Positions 41,236 through 50,918 of a DNA stretch of 64,000 nt are shown in pieces. The position numbers and the translations under genes are program-made. The stretch lies in contig CADCGB010000007.1 of NCBI GenBank assembly GCA_902800815.1, forward strand, positions 62,001 to 126,000. Direction: 5' to 3'. The stretch comes from Fibrobacter succinogenes (lineage in GTDB: Bacteria; Fibrobacterota; Fibrobacteria; Fibrobacterales; Fibrobacteraceae). Position 1 is the stretch's first letter. Every line of letters starts with the position of its first letter. The notes under the pieces are model-generated. The model saw nothing but the letters and a program-made list of their open reading frames with translations. It had not been told where the DNA came from and ran no database searches.

Positions 41236-43137
41236 ATGAAATTCGGGATTGGCAAGGCGTCTGTCGTAACGACTGCGGCAATACTTACTTTAGCTTATTC
41301 GGCTTTTGCGGCCGATTGGTACGCGAAGGAGACGCGCTGGGCGGGGCATGATCCGGACATTATCCGTTACGAGGATGGCTATGTGCTCGCCACGACGGAC
41401 AACCACATGCTCATGCAGTTTTCCGAGGATGCGCTGAACTGGAAGAACGGCGAGCCCGCCATGCCGAAGTTTTCTCAGTGGCTTTACAAGTACGCACCGA
41501 ACATGATTGATATCTGGGCGCCGGACATTCATTACATCGGCGGGGAATACCGCATGTACTATTGCGGCTCCGAGATGGGCATCCGTTCATCGGGCATGGG
41601 ATTCATGTCGAGCAAGGAAATCGACCCGACAAAGTCGGATTATGGCTGGACGGACATGGGCGAGGTGATTCACACGGTCAAGAGCGATTCGTACAATGCG
41701 ATTGACGCGGCAGTGCTGAAGGACAACGATGACAAGGTCTGGATGGCATTCGGTTCGTGGGGCACGGGCATTCACATTCTTGAACTGGACGAAGAAACAG
41801 GCAAAGTGAAAGACGGCGCGAAGATGATCAACATCGCGAACCGCGGCGGCTCGGGTATCGAGGGCGCAAGCCTCATCGAGCACGACGGCTACTACTACCT
41901 GTTTACGGCATGGGATAACTGCTGCAAGAAGGGTGCGGACCTCGAGAACAATTCCTACAAGACAACGGTGGGGCGCTCCAACCGCATCGACGGCGGGTAC
42001 GTGGACCGCAGCGGCAAGAAGTTGCTGGATGGCGGCGGCACAATCCTGTTGAGCCGTTACGGGCGCTACTACGGGCCTGCGGGCGGCGAGGCGTTCCAGG
42101 ACGTGAACCGCCAGCGTTTTGTGAACCATTACTACGACAAGAACGACGGCGGAAATTCCTACATACAAGTTCGCGATATCGTCTATACCGACGACGGCTG
42201 GCCGGAACTCGGGCAACCGTTCCTCGGGCGTTATCTGAGCGCCGAGGCGGAACATGGCGCCTTGACGCACGTGGATATTTCGAGCAGCTCCGATGCATCG
42301 AACGGGGAATTTTGCGCCTACATCAACTACGAAGACAGCAAGATTCGCCTGCCTATGATTATCCCGCAGGCGGGTGAGTACCTGATTCGTTACCGCTACG
42401 ACAACAACTGGACCGAAGACGGCGCGAATGGAAGTTCGCACTTTGTGAGCATTAACGGCAAGAACCAGGAAGTGGAATTGCCGCTGACGGGCGCATGGAG
42501 CGCGTTCCCCGAGAAGTCGGTGGTGTACATCCCCGCGAAACTCAAGCGCGGTTCGAACTTTATCGAGATTACGAAGGGCAAGCATTATGCGGAACTCGAC
42601 CGTCTCGACTTCTTGCGCATTATCCGTGATACGATTCCGGCGAACGGCTTCGATAACGGTATCCGTGTGCGACTCACCGAAAAAGATGAATTCGCTATCA
42701 AGGACGGCGGCTATGCAATCTTCGAGAATGTGATTACGGATTCCATCGTGGGCCCGGGCGTGCTTGTGCAGGTGAAGAATGGCGCCGGCGGTACGCTGAA
42801 CATCCGCAAGGATAGCAAGAAAGGCGACGTGATTTCGAAATGCGAATTGCCCTCGGCGGGCGATGAAAGCAAGTGGATTGATGTGCGCTGCTCCAACCTG
42901 CCGGAACTCAAGGGCGTGCAGGACTTCTACCTGACAGCGGAAGGCCTCGGCGGCGAAACGCTCGTAGGCAACATCAAGTTCGACGAAGGCGTGAAGGATT
43001 CGACGGATGCAATCCGCCGAATCGATACCCGCGATAATCGAGCCCTTCGTGCAGGCGAAATGCGCCCCCGCAATGGCTACCGCGACCTCAAGGGCCGCCG
43101 TCACGAAAAGCTCACTCGCTACAGGGTATTGTTCTAA
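41236..43137 (+). CDS. Secreted GH43-family glycosidase with carbohydrate-binding modules (copy B)
   Basis: 633 aa with the same domain order as copy A: signal peptide (to AFA|ADWYAK), GH43 propeller with D39, D157 and E209, CBM6/35-like module, a second beta module, and the basic tail RNGYRDLKGRRHEKLTRYRVLF. It is clearly a tandem duplicate of copy A but diverged across the whole length, so specificity may differ. Copy A has an inserted cysteine/serine linker before the tail that copy B lacks. ATG 41236 is chosen over an upstream in-frame start because GAGG lies just before it and the signal peptide begins there. Confidence 0.88.
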   Translation: MKFGIGKASVVTTAAILTLAYSAFAADWYAKETRWAGHDPDIIRYEDGYVLATTDNHMLMQFSEDALNWKNGEPAMPKFSQWLYKYAPNMIDIWAPDIHYIGGEYRMYYCGSEMGIRSSGMGFMSSKEIDPTKSDYGWTDMGEVIHTVKSDSYNAIDAAVLKDNDDKVWMAFGSWGTGIHILELDEETGKVKDGAKMINIANRGGSGIEGASLIEHDGYYYLFTAWDNCCKKGADLENNSYKTTVGRSNRIDGGYVDRSGKKLLDGGGTILLSRYGRYYGPAGGEAFQDVNRQRFVNHYYDKNDGGNSYIQVRDIVYTDDGWPELGQPFLGRYLSAEAEHGALTHVDISSSSDASNGEFCAYINYEDSKIRLPMIIPQAGEYLIRYRYDNNWTEDGANGSSHFVSINGKNQEVELPLTGAWSAFPEKSVVYIPAKLKRGSNFIEITKGKHYAELDRLDFLRIIRDTIPANGFDNGIRVRLTEKDEFAIKDGGYAIFENVITDSIVGPGVLVQVKNGAGGTLNIRKDSKKGDVISKCELPSAGDESKWIDVRCSNLPELKGVQDFYLTAEGLGGETLVGNIKFDEGVKDSTDAIRRIDTRDNRALRAGEMRPRNGYRDLKGRRHEKLTRYRVLF

Positions 43138-43138
43138 G

Positions 43139-45892
43139 ATGCGGTTCCCCCTGCTCGCATTTTTTCTATTCCTGATGGCGTGCAGCAATTACACGTCAAA
43201 ATCACCGGAGAGCGAGCAGGATAATCCGAATGAACAAAAATTTATAGACGTCATGCTGGTTGTCAAGGGCGGCAACCTGGTTCTGGGCAGCAACGACTCC
43301 ACATTCCGTGCGACAGAACGCCCCGCGATGAACGTGGTGCTGGATTACGATTACTACTTGGATGTTCATGAGGTAACCTGCGGTGATTACCGCGCCCTGG
43401 CTACGGGCGGCAAGCTGAAGGATTTCGGCACGTGCGAAAATGACAGCCTCCCGCTCACGAATGTCACGTTCTACGATGCGGTGCTTTACGCGAACGCAAG
43501 GGGCGCGGAGCTGGGCTACGACACCGCGTACACATACAGCAAGGCGTTCTTTGATAGCGAAAATCACTGCATAAACCTCGAGGGTTTTGCGTTCCACCCC
43601 GAGGCGAATGCGTTACGCCTGCCTACCGAAGCCGAATGGGTGCTCGCCGCATCGCGGGGCTGGAACCCCGAAAAAAGCTGGAATGCCGACAACTCCGACT
43701 ACCATGTTCACGCCGTGTGCAGTGCGGGCAAGGATTCGCAGGGGTTCTGTGACCTTGCCGGCAATGCGAAGGAATGGGTGAATGACTGGGTCGGCAAATT
43801 GCGCGACACGACCGTCACGAACTATTTGGGCGCACCCGATGGCGGAGACATCGGGGAGCGAATCCTGAAAGGCGGGTACTATTCCGATCGCGCATCTGAA
43901 ATGAACGTCATCGCCCGCGGGGACAACTACACCGTAGATGCCTCGACCCGCGCGGAGCGTATCGGATTCAGGCTCGCATTCGGCGCGATTCCTTCGCCCA
44001 CATGGCTCGATGCCGACGGAAAGGCGCAATCCAGCGTCATCTCGCCCATTGCAAGCGCATCGGCACTCAAGGCATACACCGGCACGTACAACATGATTCT
44101 CGCCTTCCGGAACGACATCAGCGGGAATCTCGCCTACATCGACTACAATGCGGGCAGCCTGACCGTGACGGAAATAAGCGATACCATTGATGCGTACCAT
44201 CCCGATATTTCGCCCGATGGAAAGCGCGTCGCATTCTGCACGCGGTTCGAGGGCATTGCCGGAGAGTCGCGCCTCTACGTGCGTGACCTGAACGCCACCG
44301 GAACGAACCTCGTGAAGTTAGATGTACAGAGCGCGGCAATACCCCGCTGGCGCGTGCTCAGTAACGGCGATACGGTGATTGTCTATGTGACGGATGCGGG
44401 CAACAACAAGGATGAATCCGCCTTCAAGAATGCCTCCACATGGCAGGTCAAGTTTGCAGACGGCAAGTTCGGTACCCCGCAGAAGCTTTTCGATGGCGCC
44501 TACCACGGCGGCATCAGCGAAGACAACACGCTTGCGGTTACCGGCGCGAGGTTGCTACGCGCACGCATCGCAGATTCTGGTTCTACCATTACCGAAAATG
44601 CCCGCGATACGGTATGGTACGGCGGGGAACAGGCATGCAACGCATCGCTCGCACAGGATGGCAGCAAGCGCACCGCCTTCCTAGATTTTGGCGGCAAGAC
44701 CGGCAGGGAATTCGTCGGAGTATCATATGGCACGCACGAACGGCTCCTTATTGCCGACAGCACAGATAAACTAATACAGACCATCAAGGCTCCGGAAGGC
44801 TACGCATTTGACCATAGCGAATGGGCAACGGATGGCAACAATTCCAATATCGTGTCAACCCTCACGAATGCGGGCGGTGCGCACACGAAAATCGTACTGG
44901 TAAGCCCGAGCGACAGCAGCGTCACGGAACTTGCCGAAGGCGAGGAACTGTGGCACCCGAACCTGTGGGTAAAAAAGGCGGAAGCGCTCCCGCACGAAAC
45001 ATTCACGCTTGACCCCGACAGCGCCGGAATATACTACCTGCCCGGTACATCCGAAATAGCTATCAAGTGGCGCTACAAGCTGGACCTGCTCTGGCATGAT
45101 TACGACTCGCTGAACACCGTCATTTTCGGTTCCTCACGCGCACTCCACGCAGTTATCCCGGCAGAACTCAGCCCGGAATTCAAGGCGCTCAACATGGCGA
45201 ATACGAACAGCATGCTCTATTGCGCTTACTTCATGTTCGAAAACTACGTACTGCCGCACGTAACGCACCTCAAGTACGTCATTATCTCCCTGGACATAGA
45301 CATCTACTTCAGTTCGGCACAGAGCAGTTTCCTCATGGTACAGAGACGGAACTTCCCAGGATTCGCCTACGACGAAAATCATAACTTCTGGAAAGACTCT
45401 ATTCCAGATAAACTAGCAGAATACACGAGCAATGCTCCGGGGCATTCCAAGTACGCACCGCTCCTTGCCTCGATGGGTTACGAACCGCTAGAAGTCGCGG
45501 GTTGGGGTGAACCGAAGATATGGACAGATAGCATGTGGTTCCAGAATTACCCGAGCCTCTACTACGCAAACTTTGATCTCCTGAAGCAGATTATTTCGGA
45601 ATGCCATAAGCGCGATATATACGTTATCGGAGTCGTTTTCCCGCAGAATCCTGCCTACAGGAACACGGGTGCGTTCGGGTTCCAGGGTATTCAGAGGAGC
45701 AAGGCTCCCGCGCTGATTCAAGAAATTGCCGACTTGCACAAGGACTACCCCAACTTTATTCTCATGGACGAAAACAAGATGGGGAACCACGACTACACCG
45801 ATGACATGGCGTATGACAGCAGCCACCTGGGGCACGAGGGCGCAATCAAGATAACGGGCCGCATAGACTCGCTGTTGAAAACGCTGAAATAA
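43139..45892 (+). CDS. Lipoprotein of the Fibrobacter TIGR02171 paralogous type, 917 aa
   Basis: Lipobox LMAC (C15) after MRFPLLAFFLFLMAC. Residues ~35-280 form a formylglycine-generating-enzyme-like (SUMF1) domain: LRLPTEAEWVLAASRGW, CDLAGNAKEWVNDWVG and RIGFRLAFG are the standard motifs. Residues ~290-640 look like a TolB/DPP-IV-type propeller (YHPDISPDGKRVAFCTRF). The C-terminal ~280 residues are an SGNH-hydrolase-like alpha/beta domain (VIFGSSRALHAV near its start, DSSHLGHEGA at the end). Length, lipidation and architecture match the TIGR02171 family, which I know only from Fibrobacter. It starts 1 nt after the GH43-B stop, so it is tied to arabinan or hemicellulose breakdown. The exact function is unknown. 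Confidence 0.8.
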   Translation: MRFPLLAFFLFLMACSNYTSKSPESEQDNPNEQKFIDVMLVVKGGNLVLGSNDSTFRATERPAMNVVLDYDYYLDVHEVTCGDYRALATGGKLKDFGTCENDSLPLTNVTFYDAVLYANARGAELGYDTAYTYSKAFFDSENHCINLEGFAFHPEANALRLPTEAEWVLAASRGWNPEKSWNADNSDYHVHAVCSAGKDSQGFCDLAGNAKEWVNDWVGKLRDTTVTNYLGAPDGGDIGERILKGGYYSDRASEMNVIARGDNYTVDASTRAERIGFRLAFGAIPSPTWLDADGKAQSSVISPIASASALKAYTGTYNMILAFRNDISGNLAYIDYNAGSLTVTEISDTIDAYHPDISPDGKRVAFCTRFEGIAGESRLYVRDLNATGTNLVKLDVQSAAIPRWRVLSNGDTVIVYVTDAGNNKDESAFKNASTWQVKFADGKFGTPQKLFDGAYHGGISEDNTLAVTGARLLRARIADSGSTITENARDTVWYGGEQACNASLAQDGSKRTAFLDFGGKTGREFVGVSYGTHERLLIADSTDKLIQTIKAPEGYAFDHSEWATDGNNSNIVSTLTNAGGAHTKIVLVSPSDSSVTELAEGEELWHPNLWVKKAEALPHETFTLDPDSAGIYYLPGTSEIAIKWRYKLDLLWHDYDSLNTVIFGSSRALHAVIPAELSPEFKALNMANTNSMLYCAYFMFENYVLPHVTHLKYVIISLDIDIYFSSAQSSFLMVQRRNFPGFAYDENHNFWKDSIPDKLAEYTSNAPGHSKYAPLLASMGYEPLEVAGWGEPKIWTDSMWFQNYPSLYYANFDLLKQIISECHKRDIYVIGVVFPQNPAYRNTGAFGFQGIQRSKAPALIQEIADLHKDYPNFILMDENKMGNHDYTDDMAYDSSHLGHEGAIKITGRIDSLLKTLK

Positions 45893-45905
45893 TAGAGTCC
45901 GTAGT

Positions 45906-48479
45906 CTAGAAGTAATACTCGTAGTTCAGCATGATGGGCAGGAAGGGGAACTGCGAAATGGATGTCTTTTCGGGCGGGTTCTTGCTCGTATCGTAGAAGC
46001 TGAAGAACATGTTGTCGTGATCGGTCAGGTTGATGATGGTCCAGCTGAAGTTCCACTTGCCTTCGCGACCGATGTCAATGGCCTTCACGTCGATGCGGAA
46101 GTAGTCTGTCTGGCGGCCCGCATTGCGGCTCCCGGGCAGTACCGTTATCTTGTCTGAATATTCCTGGCTACCCAGTTCCTTCTGGTAGTAATATCCCTTG
46201 TACTCGCTGATGGGCATTCCCGAGGAATACTTGAGTGCAAGCGACGAGCGGAAATAGCGCCCCTTCTTCTCGTGTTTCCAGAGGGCATCCTCGTCACCCT
46301 TCCAGTTGATTCCCAAGTCCAGCTTGAGTGCGTAAGGCTGGTGCCAACTCGGGAAATACGCCTTGGTGCCATCGTTTGCGCGCATCACGCTTATGCTCTG
46401 GCTCCAGTTAATGCCTCCGAACCACCAGCCCTTATTCTTGCGCAGCGAAAGTTCGTACCCGAACGAGTAACCGTCCGCCGTCCCGAAGTAATCCGCCATC
46501 ACCATCTCTTTCGACTGCGAGTCGTCGCTGCTGTCAACCTCCACCATGAAGGTGTTCAAGTTATTCTGCGTCTTGTAGTAAACGCCCACGGTCGCATCGT
46601 AGTCCTCGAGAATCTCGCGCTGGCTGTATTCCACCGCAAACAGCCACGATGAGGCGGGGTCAATATGCTTGCCCTTCGTAGTCGTAGTCGCCGGATAATA
46701 GAATTCGTTGAGGGTTTCCTGGTCGGTATAGATGATGGAATTCAGGTACTGCAGGTAGTAACCGCCATACAGTTCGAGCGTCTTGGTATCGTCGAGATTC
46801 ACCGTGAGCGATGCGCGCGGTTCCACGCCAAAATGTTCCGCGCCGGTCTGGTAGTTGAATCGCATACCGAATTGCAGCAGGTAATCCGGAGAAATCTTCC
46901 AGGCATCCTGCACGTAGGCCACGTGGTGGAAGGGTTCCTGAATGTCGACAATGCTCGCATTCGACATCTGCTCGCGGTAATGCTCGTAATCGTATTCCAG
47001 TTCGTAACCCGCAGTAATCACGTGGTTTTCGATACCGCGGTAGTTCACCCACTGCTTGCCCGTGAAGGTGTAGAGGAACATCTCGATAGACATAAGGTCA
47101 CTGATTTTCATGGTCTGGTAGAACTGGCTATATGCGAGGGTGGCATTGTAATCCCAGTCGCCGTTGATGCGGTGCATTACGTTTACCGGGATAGCGACAT
47201 TCCCCCAGTCCATATACAGCGGGTCGAAACTCAGTTCGTCCTTGCCCACGTAAAAACTGAACTTGAGGCGGGTATCGTCTGTTATGTTGTACATAAGCGT
47301 ACCCTGCAAGTCCGTAAACTCGTAATCCAGCGCAAGGTCCAGAAGCCCGATGGCATTGAACAGGTCGAGCATGTACCCGATGTAGGTGGTGCGGCCCGCG
47401 ACTACCCAGCGTGCGGGGCCCTTGTGGCCTTCGGTATGGAGCTGCGCCGCGAACGTGCTTATCTTGATGCTCGACTTGCTGAACCATTCCTCCACAGTAT
47501 CCTGGCCGCCCGCGCGCCCGTCCATCTTGAGCACGGAACTCAGGCGGTTGCCGTACTGCGCCGGGAACCCGCTCTTGTAAAACTGCACGTCATCGATGCC
47601 TTCCACAAGGAAGGTGCTGAACAGCCCGAAGAAATGCACCGGGGAATAGACGACCGCGTTGTCGAACAGGAAAAGGTTCTGGTCGGCAGCACCGCCGCGC
47701 ACGTAAATCTTGGAACTGAAATCGGAACTCGCGACCACGCCCGGCAGCGCCTGGATGCTCTTGATAACGTCGGCCTCGGCAAGGCCGGGCATGCGCTTGA
47801 TGGACTTCGCGGAGACCACCGATTCGCCCGGCTTGCGCTTGGGGCGCTTGCGCAACTGCACCACGACCTTCTTGAGTTCGGTTACCTTTTCGTTGTTGCC
47901 GGCGGCGAGGAGAGCGTCGACATCGACGTCTTTTTCGGGAGCAGCCTGGTTCCCGCTGGAATCGAGAGCCGCGGAATCCGCCTGCGCTACGGCAGCGGCA
48001 CCCAAACTGTCATTCTGGAGGGGCGAAGCCGTCCTGGAGCGTTGCGATAGGATAGAATCCTGGGCAACATTCGCACTGTCCGGTTCCGCAAAGGCCTCGC
48101 CGAGCGCCTGCGAGAAACTGCGTTCGGCCCCGGTGTAGACAAGTTCGTAGCATTTTTCCTTCTCGGCGCCAGCGGTATCGGAATTGGTGACGCAAACGTT
48201 CCAGAGCGTATCTTCCGGGAGGACCACGCGGAAGCGCTCGCCAACAACAGTCTGGATAGCCTCTCCCGATTCGAGAATTTCCACGTTCAGTTTTTCGCCC
48301 GGAGCAAACGAGGAATCCTGCACCACGCCGTTGAAGACGATTCCTGCGACCTGCGAAGAATCTGCGGTTGTAGAGCCGGGAACAGACTGTGCGGCATCTC
48401 CGGACTGCGACAGGCCCGCCCCCTGCGCGAAGGCGGCGGTCGTGAGCAACAAGGCGATGATACTAATACAAAATTTCAA
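45906..48479 (-). CDS. TonB-dependent outer-membrane receptor, 857 aa
   Basis: The signal peptide ends at AFAQGAG. An N-terminal beta-rich region (about 40-130) may replace the usual carboxypeptidase-like domain, followed by an acidic spacer. The plug domain begins near residue 200 (VVVQLRKRPKRKPGESVVSAKSIKRMPG ... DVIKSIQALPGVVASSDFSSKIYVRGGAADQNLFLFDNAVVY). The 22-strand barrel fills the rest and ends in LNYEYYF. It takes up a bulky substrate across the outer membrane using TonB energy. The VSAKSIKRMPG plug form is common in Fibrobacter and Bacteroidota. It converges on TIGR02171 by 13 nt. Confidence 0.85.
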   Translation of the reverse strand: MKFCISIIALLLTTAAFAQGAGLSQSGDAAQSVPGSTTADSSQVAGIVFNGVVQDSSFAPGEKLNVEILESGEAIQTVVGERFRVVLPEDTLWNVCVTNSDTAGAEKEKCYELVYTGAERSFSQALGEAFAEPDSANVAQDSILSQRSRTASPLQNDSLGAAAVAQADSAALDSSGNQAAPEKDVDVDALLAAGNNEKVTELKKVVVQLRKRPKRKPGESVVSAKSIKRMPGLAEADVIKSIQALPGVVASSDFSSKIYVRGGAADQNLFLFDNAVVYSPVHFFGLFSTFLVEGIDDVQFYKSGFPAQYGNRLSSVLKMDGRAGGQDTVEEWFSKSSIKISTFAAQLHTEGHKGPARWVVAGRTTYIGYMLDLFNAIGLLDLALDYEFTDLQGTLMYNITDDTRLKFSFYVGKDELSFDPLYMDWGNVAIPVNVMHRINGDWDYNATLAYSQFYQTMKISDLMSIEMFLYTFTGKQWVNYRGIENHVITAGYELEYDYEHYREQMSNASIVDIQEPFHHVAYVQDAWKISPDYLLQFGMRFNYQTGAEHFGVEPRASLTVNLDDTKTLELYGGYYLQYLNSIIYTDQETLNEFYYPATTTTKGKHIDPASSWLFAVEYSQREILEDYDATVGVYYKTQNNLNTFMVEVDSSDDSQSKEMVMADYFGTADGYSFGYELSLRKNKGWWFGGINWSQSISVMRANDGTKAYFPSWHQPYALKLDLGINWKGDEDALWKHEKKGRYFRSSLALKYSSGMPISEYKGYYYQKELGSQEYSDKITVLPGSRNAGRQTDYFRIDVKAIDIGREGKWNFSWTIINLTDHDNMFFSFYDTSKNPPEKTSISQFPFLPIMLNYEYYF

Positions 48480-48581
48480 AAAAGTTCCCGCGTTTCATGC
48501 AAAAATAGCAAATGGAAAAGCCCATTTGCCATTTAAACACCCGAAGGCACGAAAAGTGTTACTCCAAAAGTTACTTTCCCT

Positions 48582-50909
48582 TCAAATTTTTGCCTTTCTA
48601 TTCAGCGGGTTGAGCCTGCGCTGCAGCAGGGTAAGTACGCGTGTCAGCACCCACACGATAATCAGGTAGATTACCGCAGTCATGATGAGCGGGAAGAACG
48701 CCTCGTAGGTGCGGCTGCGGATGATGTCGGATGCCTTTGTCAAGTCGAGGATGGCGATATAGCCCACCACCGACGTCATCTTCACCATGCTGATGAATTC
48801 TCCCTGGAACACCGGCAAGAAGTGCCTTGCCGCCTGCGGGAATACAATCTTGAAGAAGGCACGCGACCTGGTATAGCCCAGCGCGAGCGCGGCCTCCATC
48901 TGGCCCTTGTCTACCGCGAGGATTCCTGTGCGCATGATTTCGGCAACGTACGCCCCGAAGTTCATGCCGAACCCGATGATGGCGACCCACACGCCGTCAA
49001 GCCCCGTACGCGCAAACACGATATAGAACAGCACCATCAGCAACACCACCGAGGGGATCCCCTGCAGCAGGCGAATGTAGCCGAGGGCGAAGATATTCGC
49101 AAGCTTGTTCCCGGAAAGGCGGAGCATGCAGAAGGCAAACCCGATAAGCGTCCCGAGCAACCCGGAAAGAATGGACAGGAATATGGTTACGCCTACACCG
49201 TGTAGCACGAGTTTCCAGCGGGACTCGCGAATGAACGTCCTCTCGAAACTCAACTTGAGCGACTCAAACCAGCCAACATCGCTGCTTTCAGAATCGGCAG
49301 TTGCAGAATTCGCCTTGTCGAGCACCTGAACAGCCATCACGCATTCCGATACGTAGATGGCATTGGAGAGATTGAACTTCTCCTTGAATGCAGGCGTTGC
49401 GCTAAGTGCCGAAGCCGCAAAATCGTACATGCCCGTTTCGACCCCAAGCACGAGGGATTCAAAAGGCACGTCGTGGATTTCAAGGCCATAGCCGTTCTGC
49501 GCACAGAAACGTGCCATCAGGTCTATTTCGTACCCTACAACTTTGCCGTCCTTGATATACTCGAAGGGAGCAGTAATGGCACTTGTCCCCATCTTCAGCG
49601 TGGGCTTGCCGGGTTTTGCCACCGGAATTTCCACTACCTTCTTTGTCTCGTCGTGACCGAGCCACAGGTCGTCTATCGCCTTCAGGGTTCCGTTGTTCCG
49701 GAGACGTTCAATAAACAAGTTCAACTCATCGCGGAGTTTTTCGCCCGCATTGGTCTTCGGGCACATCACCACGATATCCATCGGTTCAAAACCCGCATGG
49801 ATGTATGCGAGGTTCGGGTTTTCCAGGGCCACATAGCGGATTACCGGCTCGTCGTTGATGAAACCATCCAACTTGCCATTTGCCACCAGATACGCCATGT
49901 CGGGAGTAGACTTGTAGTAGTCAATCTTTGCCTTGGGCAATATGCGGCGCGTTTCCTTGTCCACAAAGACAAAGCCCACCTGCATTCCGAGCACCAGGTT
50001 GTCTTGCTTGTTCATGTCGGCAATGGAGTTGTACTTGAGTTTCCAATCCCTAAACTGCGGCGGTACATCCTTCAATAAGGAATCGCGATTGACATTCCCG
50101 GTCTGCGACATTCTTGAGCCGTCGTCCTTGATCATAATCGCGTTCACAATCTGGCTTATCGGCTTCGAGAAGTTGATTCTTTCCTTGCGCTCGGCGGTCT
50201 CGTTCAGGTTCGCCACGATACAGTCTATGTCTCCGCTCGCCGCTGCCGCCACAATCGAATTGTAGTCGTATATCCCGAATTCAAAATCCGCATTCAGCCA
50301 CAGGGCGAGCCGCTTCGAAAGTTCTATATCGAACCCGTTGAGCGCGTTATTCTTGTAGTAACTATACGGCTGTACCAGCCCCGTCGTACCGATCTTTATG
50401 TGTAGCGTGGGATTTTCAGGCTTTGCGATTTCCGGCATGGTCTCGTTGCCCTGCTCGAACCAATGGTTCCGCATTTTTTCGAGCGTGCCGTTAGCCTGTA
50501 TGGAATCCAGGAACTCGTTTATGCGGTTCTCCAGATCCGGAATCTTCGATACACGCGAAATCCCGATGGCGACATTGATGGTATCGCCCAGCGGCTCGTC
50601 TAGGAGCCGGACGCCCGAAAGCCCGCTGTCGATGGCAATCTGCAACTGCAGGCGTTCAAACGCAAACGCATCGATTTTCCCCTGCTTCAGGGCCTCGTAG
50701 CCCACAATCTTGTCGGTAAAGGATTTCAGGACCGCATTGGGGTGCGTCTTCAGGAGCATCGTCGCCGAGGATTGCCCTTCCTCATAGCCAATCGTATATT
50801 GCGGGGCATTCAATTGGGCGACACTTTCAATTTCCTTTGCGTCTTCACTACAGGCAAGCAAAGCAGTAACGGCAAGCAGGGCAATCAGGCATTTCATCAT
50901 TTTTTTCAT
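48582..50909 (-). CDS. Amino-acid-type ABC transporter: substrate-binding domains fused to permease, 775 aa
   Basis: The N-terminus is a lipoprotein-type signal (MKKMMKCLIALLAVTALLAC). Three stretches then resemble SBP_bac_3: about 30-155 looks like a C-terminal half (DEPLGDTINVAIGISR ... NGTLEKMRNHWF), 165-395 is complete, and 408-505 looks like an N-terminal half only. The HisM/GlnP-type permease follows at about 545-770, with the EAA loop EAALALGYTRSRAFFKIVFPQA. The solute is probably an amino acid. It is third in an operon: phosphatase lipoprotein, ATPase, this gene (gaps 23 and 9 nt). Confidence 0.85.
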   Translation of the reverse strand: MKKMMKCLIALLAVTALLACSEDAKEIESVAQLNAPQYTIGYEEGQSSATMLLKTHPNAVLKSFTDKIVGYEALKQGKIDAFAFERLQLQIAIDSGLSGVRLLDEPLGDTINVAIGISRVSKIPDLENRINEFLDSIQANGTLEKMRNHWFEQGNETMPEIAKPENPTLHIKIGTTGLVQPYSYYKNNALNGFDIELSKRLALWLNADFEFGIYDYNSIVAAAASGDIDCIVANLNETAERKERINFSKPISQIVNAIMIKDDGSRMSQTGNVNRDSLLKDVPPQFRDWKLKYNSIADMNKQDNLVLGMQVGFVFVDKETRRILPKAKIDYYKSTPDMAYLVANGKLDGFINDEPVIRYVALENPNLAYIHAGFEPMDIVVMCPKTNAGEKLRDELNLFIERLRNNGTLKAIDDLWLGHDETKKVVEIPVAKPGKPTLKMGTSAITAPFEYIKDGKVVGYEIDLMARFCAQNGYGLEIHDVPFESLVLGVETGMYDFAASALSATPAFKEKFNLSNAIYVSECVMAVQVLDKANSATADSESSDVGWFESLKLSFERTFIRESRWKLVLHGVGVTIFLSILSGLLGTLIGFAFCMLRLSGNKLANIFALGYIRLLQGIPSVVLLMVLFYIVFARTGLDGVWVAIIGFGMNFGAYVAEIMRTGILAVDKGQMEAALALGYTRSRAFFKIVFPQAARHFLPVFQGEFISMVKMTSVVGYIAILDLTKASDIIRSRTYEAFFPLIMTAVIYLIIVWVLTRVLTLLQRRLNPLNRKAKI

Positions 50910-50918
50910 GTCGTTACC

